NCBI GenBank assembly: GCA_964017145.1 | Contig: CAXHKQ010000248.1 | Location: 1 to 13,224 of the forward strand | Source: Agrocybe praecox | Taxonomy: Eukaryota; Basidiomycota; Agaricomycetes; Agaricales; Agrocybaceae | DNA: 13,224 nt | Direction of reading: 5' to 3' | Part shown: piece after piece, positions 1 to 9,779 of the stretch | How positions within the stretch are numbered: position 1 is the first letter of the stretch | How the letters are laid out: each line of letters opens with the position of its first letter | Program-made: the position numbers and the translations under genes | The notes under the pieces: model-generated | Told to the model about the DNA's origin: nothing | Database searches by the model: none | Seen by the model: the letters and a program-made list of their open reading frames with translations, nothing else

Positions 1-1
1 C

Positions 2-202
2 GGCGGATATGGTGGAAGCGGTGCTGGTGGCGGAAGAAATGGCGGAAGCGGAGCTGTAGGCGGACATAGCAATGGCGGAAGCGGAGCTGGTTGCGGCAGA
101 TATGGCGGAAGCGGAGCTGGTGGTGGACATGGCAATGGCGGTGGCGGAGCTGGCGGAGGAAGCGGAGCTGGTGGCGGCGGTGGCAGCAGCGGAGGCAATC
201 GT
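2..202 (+). repeat. glycine-rich degenerate tandem repeat inside the copia gag-pol frame
   Basis: The segment encodes about five units of 9-11 residues ending in the core GGSGAG (or GGGGAG), each preceded by a variable part such as GGHSN, GGRN or CGRY. At DNA level this is a 27-33 bp degenerate repeat rich in GGCGGAAGCGGAGCTGG. It lies just before the protease, where copia Gag normally has its CCHC zinc knuckle and a linker. No CCHC motif is visible in what remains, so it must be upstream or absent. The translation stays in frame with the protease (Asp codon 287). A role as a flexible linker or nucleic-acid-binding Gag tail is inference. Confidence 0.85.
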
Positions 203-3200
203 TGGAACTCTCGAGGTGAAGCATACGTGAGTACGATTTGCAGTGCAGCGGACGCGTCGGCAACGGATGGCAGCGATTGGTATTTGGACTCAGGCGCCAG
301 CGACCACATGACGAACAGACGCGATTGGTTCGTCACCTACGAGCAACTGGCTTCTCCAATAGCGGTTCGTATGGGCAACGGTGTGTGCATACACGCAGTG
401 GGGCGCGGTGAGATCAACATTCTGGCTTTCGACAGCGTCGGATGGAAGGAGAAACATCTCAAAGGCGTGCTGCATGTTCCGGACATCCGAATCAACCTAT
501 TCTCCCAAAGCACCGCTCTCGACAAAAACTTGGCGTTGGTTTCCGACAAGAGCAAGTGCGAGCTGATGCGAGATGGAGCTGTCGATGCTGTAGGCGTTCG
601 CGACAAGAGGCTCTTCAGGATGCTGTTCAAGGTGCAGGAGCCATGCGCTAGTGGCTTCACCATGGCCAAGGAGTCGACATCACTTCGGATTTGGCACGAA
701 CGCTTGGGACACCAAAACATTGTCCAGGTAAAGCGTTCTCTAACCCACTTGCAAATGCCATTCACAGATGCGCAGAGTTTTGCGTGCGACGACTGTGTGA
801 TTGGGAAGCAGCATCGATTGCCGTTCCCGAGCAGCAGCAACAGGGCAAGCGAGCCAGCAGCGTTGGTGCACGTTGACTTGTGCGGACCCATGCAGGAACC
901 ATCGATCGGAGGTTCAAAGTACTTCCTACTGTTCAAGGACGACTTTTCCCACTATCGCACGGTGTTCTTCGTCAAGGAAAAGTCTGAGGTAAATAAGCTC
1001 ATCGAACAGTTCATCATAGGCGTGAAAATAAACATCCGGCGAGATGTACACGTGCTGCGCTCCGACAATGGCCTGGAGTTTATCAACAAGGACGTCGATG
1101 CTATTTTGAAGCGTCACAGTGTGCGGCACGAGCGCACGGTTCCATACTCTCCACAGCAGAATGGGCGCGCGGAACGAGAGATGCGTACGATCGTCGAGTC
1201 AGCGCGGACGATGTTGCATGCCAAAGAGCTGAGCTTGCGGTTTTGGGCAGAAGCGGTCGCATGTGCAGCCTACGTGCTGAATCGATCGGGACCGACCGGA
1301 GTGGGCGACAAATCGCCGTACGAGCTTTGGCATGGCGTGGCTCCCAGGATTGATCATCTACGCGTGTTTGGGTCAGCTGTCTTCACGCATGTCCCACAGC
1401 AACACAGGTGCAAATGGGACAAGAAGGCGCGTCCCGGTGTTTTCATCGGATACTGCGACAACACGAAGGGGTATCGCGTGTGGCATGAGGATTCGAGGAA
1501 GGTGGAGATTTCGCGGGACGTCGTGTTCAGAGAAGTGGAGCGCGATAAGGCTTCGATCGATGTGGACGTCGGTTTGGAGGATGATCGTGCGCGTGCGGAA
1601 CGCGAGGTCAGCTTCGATGATTTGTTCGTGGATGATGCACCGGCGACAATAAAGCAGTCATCATCGCCAGAGAAACCAGCAGCTGACATCGATCCATCGA
1701 CAACGACGGCACCACCTGAGCCGACCATCGAGGCGGCTGGAATCCGGGACAGGCTGCGCAGCGCGAAAAAGCACGTATTCAACTGCATTTCGGAGGCGTG
1801 TGCGTATGTAGCAGACAGCGACGAACCCCAGTCGTACCAAGAAGCGGTCCGATCAGCAGATTCGGGAAAGTGGCAGGCGGCCATGGAAGATGAGATGCAG
1901 TCGTTGGAGCAGAATCAGGTATGGAAACTTGAAAATAAACCTAACAATCGTATCGTTGTAGACAATCGCTGGGTGTATCGCATCAAACACAACGCGAATG
2001 GTGATGTCGAGCGTTATAAGGCACGATTGGTCGCACGAGGGTTTAGCCAGCAGCATGGAATCGATTATCAAGAGACCTTCAGCCCGGTCGTCAAGTACAC
2101 ATCGATTCGTGCGATTTTGGCCGTCGCAGCAGCCGAGAAGATGCAACTGAAGCAGTTCGATGTGAAGACTGCGTTCCTGTACGGTGAATTGGGCGACGAG
2201 ATCTACATGAAGCAGCCTGAGGGGTTCTCGGACGGTTCCGGGAAGGTGTGCAAGCTGCTGAAAAGCTTGTACGGACTGAAGCAGTCGGCGCGCTGCTGGA
2301 ACCAGAGATTCACCCGTTTTCTGCAGACGTTCGATTTGAGGGCGGCGGATGCTGATTCATGCGTGTTCGTCAACAGCGACGACGAACGAAAGGTGATTTT
2401 GGCGATCTACATCGACGACGGATTGATTGCGGCGAGGAGGAGCAGCGACATCGATGCGCTGCTTGGACACCTACAGCGGGAATTCGAAATCAAGGTGTTC
2501 GACGCGCGAGTATTCCTCGGGGTCGAGATACGGCAGCATGATGACCATTCGGTGCACATCAGCCAGGCGTCGTACATTGCGAAGGTGTTGGCGAGATTCG
2601 GTATGGTGGATGCGGTGCCAGTATCGACACCGGCAGATTCGTCGGTGCGCTCCGACTATGCGCAGAATGACCAAGCCATAGTGCGTCATACCCATTTCGC
2701 GAGGCAGTCGGCAGTTTGATGTATTTGGCGGTCGCTACAAGGCCAGACATTGCGTATGCGGTGAGCAGCGTTAGTCGTCATCTGGAGAAGCCGTCAGCGA
2801 TGGACATCACGGCTGTGAAACGCATCATGAAATACCTGAGAGGCAGCGCAGAATATGGTATATTTTTTGAGTCTAATGTCGAGATAACTTTATCTGCTTT
2901 TAGCGACGCTGACTACGCTGGGGATCGTGAAACAAGACGGTCGACCAGCGGATTCGTGTTTACGTTTGGCACGGGTGCGATCGCATGGAGCTCCAGCGCC
3001 AGAAATGTGTGGCTCTAAGCACAACAGAGTCGGAGTACATTGCGGCGTCCGAGACAGTGAAAGAGCTCGTCTGGTTGCGGCGTTTGATTTCAGCTTTGTA
3101 CACTGGAGGAGGCCAGCTTACAACCACTTTGTACATGGATAACCAGAGCGCAATTCGTTTAGTGAAAAATCCAGAATTCCACAAACGAACCAAGCACATT

Positions 3201-3365
3201 GATGTGCGTTATCATTATATACGCGAGCAATTTGAAGAACACATATTTGATTTACAATTTGTTCCATCACATGATCAGTCAGGGGACATTTTCACGAAAG
3301 CATTGCCGAAAGACACATTCAAATACTTGCGTACCAAAATTGGTGTAATTCAATTCGATTATTGA
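2..3365 (+). pseudogene. copia Gag-Pol polyprotein, 5' partial, two frameshifts
   Basis: The frame is already open at base 2; GTG at 227 is not a real start. Frame one (2-2719) holds the glycine-rich gag end; the aspartic protease with DSGA (Asp codon 287); the gag-pre-integrase HHCC finger (His 695 and 710, Cys 785 and 794); and the integrase core with Asp 875, Asp 1064 and Glu 1172, a D-x35-E spacing. The RVT_2 reverse transcriptase follows, with FDVKTAFL near 2156 and YIDD at 2408-2419. The frame then shifts: the RPDIAYA region and the first RNase H acidic residue (SDADY, Asp 2905) are read in a second frame ending at 3018. STTESEY (3018-3038), DNQSAI (3138 on) and DIFTKAL (3285 on) lie in a third frame ending at TGA 3363-3365. 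Each break is equivalent to loss of one base. No nonsense codon lies within the domains. As written, no RNase H could be made, so the copy is inactive unless the shifts are sequence errors. Confidence 0.93.
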
Positions 3366-3385
3366 TAGATTTAAGTATTGAAATA

Positions 3386-3392
3386 GTGGGAG
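3386..3392 (+). promoter_or_regulatory. candidate polypurine tract of the copia element
   Basis: GTGGGAG lies directly against the first TG of the 3' LTR and 20 bases after the pol stop codon. In LTR retrotransposons a purine run at this place primes plus-strand DNA synthesis. The run is short and contains one T, so the exact limits are uncertain. Confidence 0.6.
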
Positions 3393-3472
3393 TGTTCGAA
3401 AAACGTATTCCAATACTGTACATCACACACACTCTCTCACTTACTCACTCTCACTCTATGTACAAGGCACAA

Positions 3473-3479
3473 TATATAA
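3473..3479 (+). promoter_or_regulatory. TATA box of the copia LTR promoter
   Basis: TATATAA lies in the middle of the LTR, about 40 bp before the AATAAA. In the 3' LTR such a promoter would drive outward transcription to the right, towards the candidate exon at 3698-3958. Confidence 0.55.
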
Positions 3480-3518
3480 TGCATTCGATCCGATGCGATC
3501 TTTCGCAGTTCGGCACTC

Positions 3519-3524
3519 AATAAA
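3519..3524 (+). terminator. polyadenylation signal of the copia LTR
   Basis: AATAAA sits 24 bp before the proposed LTR end. This suits 3'-end formation of the retrotransposon RNA within the LTR. Confidence 0.6.
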
Positions 3525-3697
3525 CCAACACTCAACAAATATTCAACACATAGTATTAGAGTTTTGACATTTATATTTTGCATCGAGATACTTCGGTTTA
3601 AGCGGAACAAGACGCAACGCCTTCAATCGAACACTTTGCGCACTAACTAGATTATTTTTATTTTTCGTAAAACATTTGAAAAATTTACGAACAGTAG

Positions 3698-3958
3698 CAT
3701 GCAATCCGCTCAAGACGGAATCAGCTTGTTGCAACGCTGGTGCTCGCTTGCGGACTGGAGAAGTCTTCTACGAAAATAACGGACATGCACCAAGACGATA
3801 TCAGTTCGATGGTCTTCGTCTTCCTCGTGCTTTACGGACATGCTTTAGAAGCAAAACGGGCTGATGATACGAGCTACATGCTACATGTTATTGTCCAAGA
3901 GATGTCGACGATTCTGTGCAAAGAAGGTCTGCCGGAGGACATTTTCCAGGCCCTTTGA
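3698..3958 (+). CDS. unrecognised 87-codon open frame, possible terminal exon
   Basis: After an in-frame TAG at 3695-3697, a frame runs from CAT 3698 to TGA 3956-3958. It has no ATG in its first 40 codons; the first is at 3785. It therefore makes more sense as an exon than as a complete gene. Bases before it (T-rich stretch at 3650-3667, then ...AACAGTAG) resemble a splice acceptor ending at 3697. The product would have a hydrophobic stretch (SSMVFVFLVLYGHALEAK), then a mostly helical-looking C-terminus ending DIFQAL. An ATTAAA at 3963-3968 could serve as poly(A) signal. I do not recognise the family. The copia LTR ends 150 bp upstream, so if this is an exon the element sits in the intron or flank before it. 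A chance frame or an old pseudogene fragment remains quite possible. Confidence 0.3.
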   Translation, partial: HAIRSRRNQLVATLVLACGLEKSSTKITDMHQDDISSMVFVFLVLYGHALEAKRADDTSYMLHVIVQEMSTILCKEGLPEDIFQAL

Positions 3959-3968
3959 AGAAATTAAA

Positions 3969-5721
3969 AAAAATACTCTAAATTTGTATGAAAACGGTAT
4001 AAAAAACGAAAATTTCATATAAACTCTTGTTGGATAATTTTACAATACATTCAACATTGTTTTCGTTGATTTGTGCTACGAATACAAAAAACATCAAATC
4101 TGTGATTGCTTCAATCTTGGACAAGCCCTACATTTTTCATGAAATTCATTAGTAAGCCTCGATTTATTTATTTTTCAAATCTAGGCGCTAGCAACCCGTT
4201 TTCAAGTGTGATTTCGTTGTATACAACATTATATATACGTTATGTATGATGTATGACTGACATATAAGTAGTCCACACTCACACACTTACCACTGGCGGC
4301 CCATCGATATTGCCTCGACGTGATTCAGCCAAACGTGTAGCATATTCATGCGAAACCTAATTGAAATTGATATATCATAATGGTCGTGCGCCGTGCTAGT
4401 GAGAAGCTCGCTTGAATGTTCATATGCTTGTGTATGTCTGTGTATGTGTGTTATATCAACAACAACATTGCATCACAACGCCTCGGCTCAAGCGTAGGTG
4501 GTTGAAAACAAGATGTATTCGAACGCTTTTCCGGATTGTATATGTGTATGTGTGTTGATTTGGAGTGTGTGCGGTAAGCTAAACATACTCGACTGAGTAT
4601 TCTGTTGGTGGAGTCCGCCGATCGGGACACTGGGAAATCATTGCCGGTACACCATCGTCATCGTCATCGATGTGCGAGCGAGCGTGTTGGAAAACCGTTC
4701 GCATGAAGTGCCGAGGGTTGTCCCGTTAACTTTTGCTCGCGCGCCCGGCGCGTTTTGTTAGCACCACAGTTTGTGCTGAGCATGTGTGTGAGTCTGACCG
4801 TGTGTGCTGCGTCCGCATTCAAGCACACACACACACACGCCAACATACCCTCTCCCATACGGACACTCATATTGTGTGGCGTTAGTGGGTGGTGGTTTTC
4901 TGGCGTAAAGTGCTCCGCTAACTGCAGTCCATTAAATGGTGAAGCTCGTTATGCGCACCACACAAAATGGATGGGAGTTGTTGATTGGTGTTTTTCCTGT
5001 TGATGGTTTTCGGTTTGGATGTCGATTTGCGTTGGCAGTGTATATAAAGAGCATAAGCCAATGTGCCGGTAATTGTACAGTTTAATATGATATATTTCGC
5101 ATTTATTCGACGTTCTGCTTTTGTTCTGCTGGTCGTTTTACTATGGTGATATTTTTCCGTGGCTCGAATAACTCATTATAACGCATTAGTATTAAACTGG
5201 TGAATTCACAAAACCGTTAGCGTTTGTTTCACAATTTTATTCGACAGAATTATGGCAATTAACTTGATGCTTACTAAACTGCGCAATTGCGGTATAAATC
5301 ACATAATATGTTATTATGAATCGCCCAATGTGGCTAATTATGCTGCGTAAACACAGTGGTCTGAAATTATACAAAAGGCTAGATACACGTCGTAGTGAGT
5401 TATTTACCTGGGAATTATGAGGGTACTTCAACGAATAAAATCGAACAGATCAATTACGGCTCAAGTCTATTTAATTCGGTCTGCGGTAGCGCCGATTTCG
5501 ATTGATGTTTAGACATTGTAAGCGTCGAATTATGATTAGTATTTGTATTGTGCCGATCCGGATCCCGCATCGATATTATTGTGTGTAAGAGTGTTTTTTT
5601 TCTACCAATGTGCTTCGAAAAGGCGGCGGACCGCATGAGGCACTCGCGATCCATTTGTGGTTTGAATGCGGTTTGTAATTCTTTCGTGTTTTGTGTGAGC
5701 TGTAGAGTAAAATGCTAGAAC
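3969..5721. other. non-coding stretch, no supported gene
   Basis: AT-leaning DNA with scattered TGTG and CACA tracts, for example around 4430-4450, 4540-4560 and a 15-base CA run at 4824-4838. Open frames here are short, encode low-complexity peptides from the CA/TG tracts, and carry no recognisable motif. No tRNA-like or transposon-like sequence was found. Confidence 0.6.
4824..4838. repeat. CA microsatellite
   Basis: Seven and a half uninterrupted CA units. It is one of several short CA/TG runs in the window. Confidence 0.85.
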
Positions 5722-5747
5722 CTCATCGATATGTTTTTATCGATGAG
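5722..5747. repeat. perfect 10-bp inverted repeat with ATCGAT core
   Basis: CTCATCGATA (5722-5731) and TATCGATGAG (5738-5747) are exact reverse complements around a 6-base TGTTTT loop. Each arm holds ATCGAT, the core of the insect DRE/DREF-type element TATCGATA. The element is clear in the sequence; a regulatory role is inference, as no gene is visible next to it. Confidence 0.75.
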
Positions 5748-6371
5748 AAGATTGTTATTTAACTCTTCGGTCTGATACAATTCGTAGAACATAATGGTAA
5801 CGGTAGAAATAACATTGTAGGACTTCATATTTAGCAAAATGACATATGATAAATCTCCAAATAACTGCCAATTTCTAGCTAATCTATCAATAGTTCAACC
5901 AACAAAATGTTATTATTCATAACAGGTGGCGTGATCTAGTACATTGAACTGGTATACTAGTGCTGTTGAATGATGTCCTATCTTGGGTAAACTATAAATC
6001 CACCTCTATATATGTAACATTTTATGTCCAACCATTATCGATCTCATACGGTACAAATACAATAGTAGAGTATAGCCAATAACCAACACATAAGTACGTA
6101 TAACATTACGTTCGGCAAGAAAATCGACATCACAACGGATCCAAACTGTCGACAACAACCACATCAACGACTTGGTCGGAAATCTCTGTCGCTTATTTAT
6201 GGTGAGTGAGCAACTGGCTGATGGTTGGGGCGTTCGGGTTTGGGTAAACTGGGCCGTGTAATAGTGCTAGTTGGATCAACAGTCATCCCAACCGTGCTCT
6301 CCTCCGCACACGAGCACACGCACACACATGTTTTCCACCGTTCGACCAACTACGCTAGTTCTACCCACCCA
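5748..6371. other. non-coding stretch, no supported gene
   Basis: AT-rich to mixed DNA. A strong donor-like site (GGTGAGTGAG, GT at 6202) follows a short open stretch, but no acceptor, start or coding signal supports an exon. Nothing else recognisable. Confidence 0.55.
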
Positions 6372-6381
6372 CCCCCCCCCC
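6372..6381. repeat. C10 homopolymer
   Basis: Ten cytosines follow CCCACCCA. Such tracts are prone to length errors in sequencing and in replication. Confidence 0.85.
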
Positions 6382-8074
6382 ATACAATTGAACGCGCACA
6401 CATTCTCGAGCGCATATCGTGCGCGAAACCGTTGCGGGCGAACGGGCGAGTGTGCAACGATGGGAGTATGGCGAGCGATTGGCGTAGTTAAGGGCAAATA
6501 ATGGAGCTGCGAACTGCGAACGAGCACATAGCATATGCACCAGGGAGATGCATGTGAAAACGAAAACACAAAGTATTTCAGTATTGACACCACATTTATT
6601 CAGACTTTTTAATTTGTAATAATGTTATCATTAGCCAACATTGAGTAGTCCTCTCCAAACTATCATATGATATAAATTCTGGGTCTCAGAATGGCGAAAG
6701 AATACATGAATTAAATTTCATGACATTATTAATTTTAAGGTTCATATCACTAAAGCTAAATTGAATGGATAGACCGAACGATCTATCGATTTAAAAACCT
6801 CATGATGAAAATACTTTTCCTACAAAAAACAAATGAAAAATAGTGATTTCTTCTGTATTCTCCTGGTATTTTATATTGTGCTGTGGAATATATATAAGTA
6901 TGTATCAGTATATGGATACGTTTTCGATTGGTACGTGATGTCGTTTCGCAACCGGTTTACACGGTCCACCCGAATCTCCGGGGTTCGGACCATTACCGGA
7001 CGCACACGGACGGATCGGCTAGTTCGGGACGCCTTTGGCGGATTTAATTGAATTCGTATTTCTGTATGTTCTGTGAGGGCACATCGTAATCGTATAAGTT
7101 GGAAGGAGCGCGATGGCAATTCGAGCGAAATTGCCAGAGCCAATCAGATCCGCAAATACACTTCAACACAAGAGACAAAAGTCGGCTTTGCCGAATTTAT
7201 GTTCACACGTCGGTTTTATTGTGATTGGATGACTGTGTTCGGGAGTAGAGTGTCTTTGTACTGGTGCGTATTGGGGTGTAGGCGAGTTGCAAGTTCATAC
7301 GCCATTTTCCCATCCGAACTGATGGAATTTATATATAACATACATTATACGGCATACACCATCACGATCTGTTTAGGCATGCGACATCAAGCGCCAGCTA
7401 CTTTATGTGATTGGATCATACCGCGCACCATATTTTGTCTCCCGCCATTTCCCTTTCTAACGGGATTACCGTTAACATAATACACAGTGTCGCGGATGGT
7501 GAACGTGAGGTAAGCCAGCATTTCGGGTTTTATGCAAAGAATATTGTATTCAAACATATCGAATTTCCAGCGTGTCTGTCCCAAATATCTTCGAACGTTT
7601 ATCGTCATACTTTATGTCGGTCGATTCCTCCAAAATGGCTGCTACTTAACGAGAATAACTATTTGCTGATCGATGACACTGAACACGGTTCCAACTCTAT
7701 CCAACCGAGCAAAACCAACTACAATTTGCTGGAATATTCAGTTCAATCGAAAAACACACATTGTTAACTGCGATATGTGCCACTTGATGAGAACGAGCGG
7801 CGTTCGCTTACTCACGCCTCTATCGCGCATTTGTTGGTGTTGGTTACGCTCTGTATCGTAAATCCTGACATCGTGACGAACAATACAATATCAGCACTGC
7901 GTTCGTGTTTGTGTACTTACTACTACTACACATAATCACCCTTGTTGCGAGCATATTGCACCACAGGTGGGCACCCTGAGCATTATGCATTCGCATTACG
8001 CATGTGTTCACACACAGAAGCATCATCATGCACTTTATAATTCAAAATAAACAAATTAGTACGATGGCCGTTGA
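6382..8074. other. non-coding stretch, no supported gene
   Basis: Several open frames of 60-135 codons occur (for example 7073-7480 and 7411-7767 on the + strand). Their translations show no domain, overlap each other in different frames and look like chance frames. A donor-like GAG/GTAAGC lies at 7507-7515. A segment at 6950-7030 is richer in GC (CCACCCGAATCTCCGGGG, then ACCGGACGC) and may be a transposon scrap, but I cannot assign it. Confidence 0.5.
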
Positions 8075-8110
8075 AATAATGAGTCCTCGTCGCGTTCGTG
8101 TCTCATTATT
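8075..8110. repeat. 9-bp perfect inverted repeat (stem-loop)
   Basis: AATAATGAG (8075-8083) and CTCATTATT (8102-8110) are exact reverse complements around an 18-base loop rich in CG dinucleotides. Function unknown. Confidence 0.65.
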
Positions 8111-8195
8111 ATAGGGGGTCGTGCTAGGATTGGCTAGAGGCTAGACACTCTGTCTGTCTGTCCAAATTGGCCATTCATACACAATCACCACACGA

Positions 8196-8372
8196 ACACA
8201 CACACACACACATCAAATGTTCAAAGCTATTGGGCCGACATTGCGACACACACTGCTCACAGAAATCTTGAGAGGGCTCTTGACAAGCTCACTAGCACAC
8301 ACACACACACACCTCTTCAAGAATTCATTGACAGTCCAAATGGTACTCAACAAGATACACACACACACACAC
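8196..8372. repeat. cluster of three CA microsatellites
   Basis: CA runs of 16-17 bases occur at 8196-8212, 8296-8312 and 8357-8372, separated by unrelated sequence. A matching TG run follows at 8840-8851, next to the CG/TC-rich palindrome CGTCGTCGACGACG (8825-8838). Confidence 0.85.
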
Positions 8373-9306
8373 TCGACGCGCACACAATGACGCTGCCTAA
8401 TCGCATAAACACCCATACGGAAATTGCGAAATTCGCACGGTGTTCAAGTATCCCGCCTCATACCACAACACACACACAGCAGACCATCTGAAGTACGTGG
8501 TCGTCTGCAGGTGTGCGCTCGCTCAATGAGCAACTATACACTGCACAGATTAGTTAGCATACTTAGACGGCGATGATCGCGCGTGGTCACGCGCCACTCT
8601 CAGTGTTTGTGTGCATGCATACCTACCGGCGGCCAGCCAGATGCACCTCGCGCATATGTTGTGTGAAATGTGTGCACCGAGGGTGTCGCATGTTTGTGTG
8701 CCGCAAACACGTTCGAGTGTACACACGCACACAATGCGATGTTTTTGTCGTGTTGTTTGTCGCCCTTTGTCCCTCCGTGGACAATGGCAGACGATATGGC
8801 GGCACCGAACTGATACACCTTCGTCGTCGTCGACGACGGGTGTGTGTGTGTATGTGTTTGTGGATATAGACCAGAGTAGATCATCGCTGCTGGGGCCATT
8901 CATAACATGATAATTCGCGTGCTCTTAACTCGGAACACAATTGCCGCAGATGATCATCCGCTTAATCGCGCCAACAATGTGCGCGCGTATGCACGTGCTG
9001 TGTATGAGATGAGAGTGTCTGTGTGTTGGTACTGAAGATCGCACACCATCTTTACCTCGATGTAAACAGGGTCGTCTAATGGAAGGCTGCAAAAAGAATA
9101 GTATTTCTATAAAAATATTGTGAACGAATAATGGAATTATAAAATTTAAATGAAATTGAAATACAAGAAATGTGACAGCATAATGTTTTAATTGACTGAT
9201 TGTTGTCGCCGTCGAGAACACATGCTTCCGATGCAAATTAATGACCAAAATCGAATTTAACGATTTCTTTTTTTTCCTAAAAATAGTTTTTTTCATATCT
9301 GTATTA
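8373..9306. other. non-coding stretch, no supported gene
   Basis: CA/TG-rich in its first half and AT-rich with T and A runs in its second. Overlapping frames on both strands around 8550-8910 arise from the CA/TG repeats and lack protein motifs. Nothing recognisable. Confidence 0.55.
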
Positions 9307-9338
9307 TTATGGTATAATATATACTTATGGTATAATAT
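9307..9338. repeat. 18-bp-period tandem duplication
   Basis: TTATGGTATAATAT occurs at 9307-9320 and again, identically, at 9325-9338, giving an 18-bp period. The region is nearly pure AT and continues into ATATATATA. Confidence 0.75.
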
Positions 9339-9453
9339 CTAATATATATAAATGACTCAAAAAAATGTTAGACCACGAATAACGTATACTAAACATGGTC
9401 CGATCCTTATGATTTTCCGCAGTTACCTTCGAATTCCAGTAGATTAGAACATA

Positions 9454-9736
9454 ACGGAGCCGGAATTTTGAAATTTTAACCAGGACCGCCGGAAACTGCG
9501 AAGTTACGGTTTTTATTAATTTTACTGCCTACATGTATGCAGCTACCGTCCTAATCCAAATTTCAAAATTCCAGGACCGTCAGAAACTGCCTGCATGTAC
9601 CTTAAGCGAATGAATTATATCAATGCTATGTACGATTTTCATTCGTGCTGCATACATGTCGGCAGTAAAATGTTTAAAATCCGTAACTTCGCAGTTTCCG
9701 ACGGTCCTGGTCCAAATATCAAAATTCCGGCTCCGT
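9454..9736. mobile_element. foldback / MITE-like element with 90-bp inverted arms
   Basis: The left arm (9454-9543) starts ACGGAGCCGGAATTTTGA. The right arm (9647-9736) is its reverse complement with about 9 mismatches in 90 positions by direct reading. The 103-bp centre is not unrelated: 9544-9572 resembles the end part of the right arm, and 9571-9599 resembles a shortened left arm. The element thus looks like L-R'-L'-R. There is no protein-coding capacity, and no clear target-site duplication flanks the arms. This fits a non-autonomous DNA transposon or foldback element that has duplicated or rearranged internally. It ends about 50 bp before the Helitron helicase remnant, so it may be inserted in the Helitron. 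Confidence 0.8.
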
Positions 9737-9779
9737 CATTCTCGATAACTTACGTTACTAAACGATGGACTGTGTGGAC

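Larger units (their letters stand above)
1..3548 (+). mobile_element. Ty1/copia LTR retrotransposon, 5'-incomplete, with 3' LTR
   Basis: The domain order is protease, integrase, reverse transcriptase, RNase H. Integrase before reverse transcriptase is diagnostic for Ty1/copia (Pseudoviridae-type) elements and excludes Ty3/gypsy. The coding part is followed by a short purine-rich tract and a TG...CA-bounded 156-bp LTR. The left LTR, primer-binding site and most of gag lie beyond the left edge, so LTR-LTR divergence and insertion age cannot be measured here. The coding part appears richer in G and C than the DNA to its right. The five bases after the LTR (CATAG, 3549-3553) would be the target-site duplication, but its partner is outside the window. 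Assignment to the superfamily is very secure; I do not assign a named family. Confidence 0.96.
3393..3548 (+). repeat. 3' LTR of the copia element (156 bp)
   Basis: It starts TGTTCGAA and ends ATTCAACA, giving the short inverted ends TGTT/AACA expected of copia LTRs. Inside it are a CA/CT-rich stretch, TATATAA at 3473-3479 and AATAAA at 3519-3524, in the order needed for a U3-R-U5 layout. If transcription starts about 30 bp after the TATA box, R begins near 3503 and poly(A) addition falls near 3540. The boundaries come from sequence logic only, since the 5' LTR is not available for comparison. Confidence 0.8.

Noticed and set aside
337..1884. - strand frames of 199 and 176 codons
   Set aside because: They are antisense to copia protease, integrase and linker coding sequence; GC-rich coding DNA commonly leaves such shadows.
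2671..3018. Programmed frameshifting to explain the two breaks in copia pol
   Set aside because: No slippery heptamer or following structure is evident, and copia-type elements do not use frameshifts between RT and RNase H. Random indels or errors fit better.
6120..6204. Possible exon ending at the strong donor GGTGAGTGAG
   Set aside because: No acceptor, start codon or conserved reading frame supports it; a donor match alone is common by chance.
7073..7767. Two overlapping + strand frames of 135 and 118 codons
   Set aside because: They overlap in different frames, show no domain or coding bias I can see, and lack exon-like borders.
8196..8372. CRISPR-like spacing of the three CA blocks
   Set aside because: The blocks are simple microsatellites of slightly different length with unequal spacing (about 100 and 61 bases) in eukaryotic DNA.
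8550..8910. Overlapping frames of about 100 codons on both strands
   Set aside because: They are produced by CA/TG tracts; peptides are rich in Cys-Val and Thr-His repeats with no family signature.
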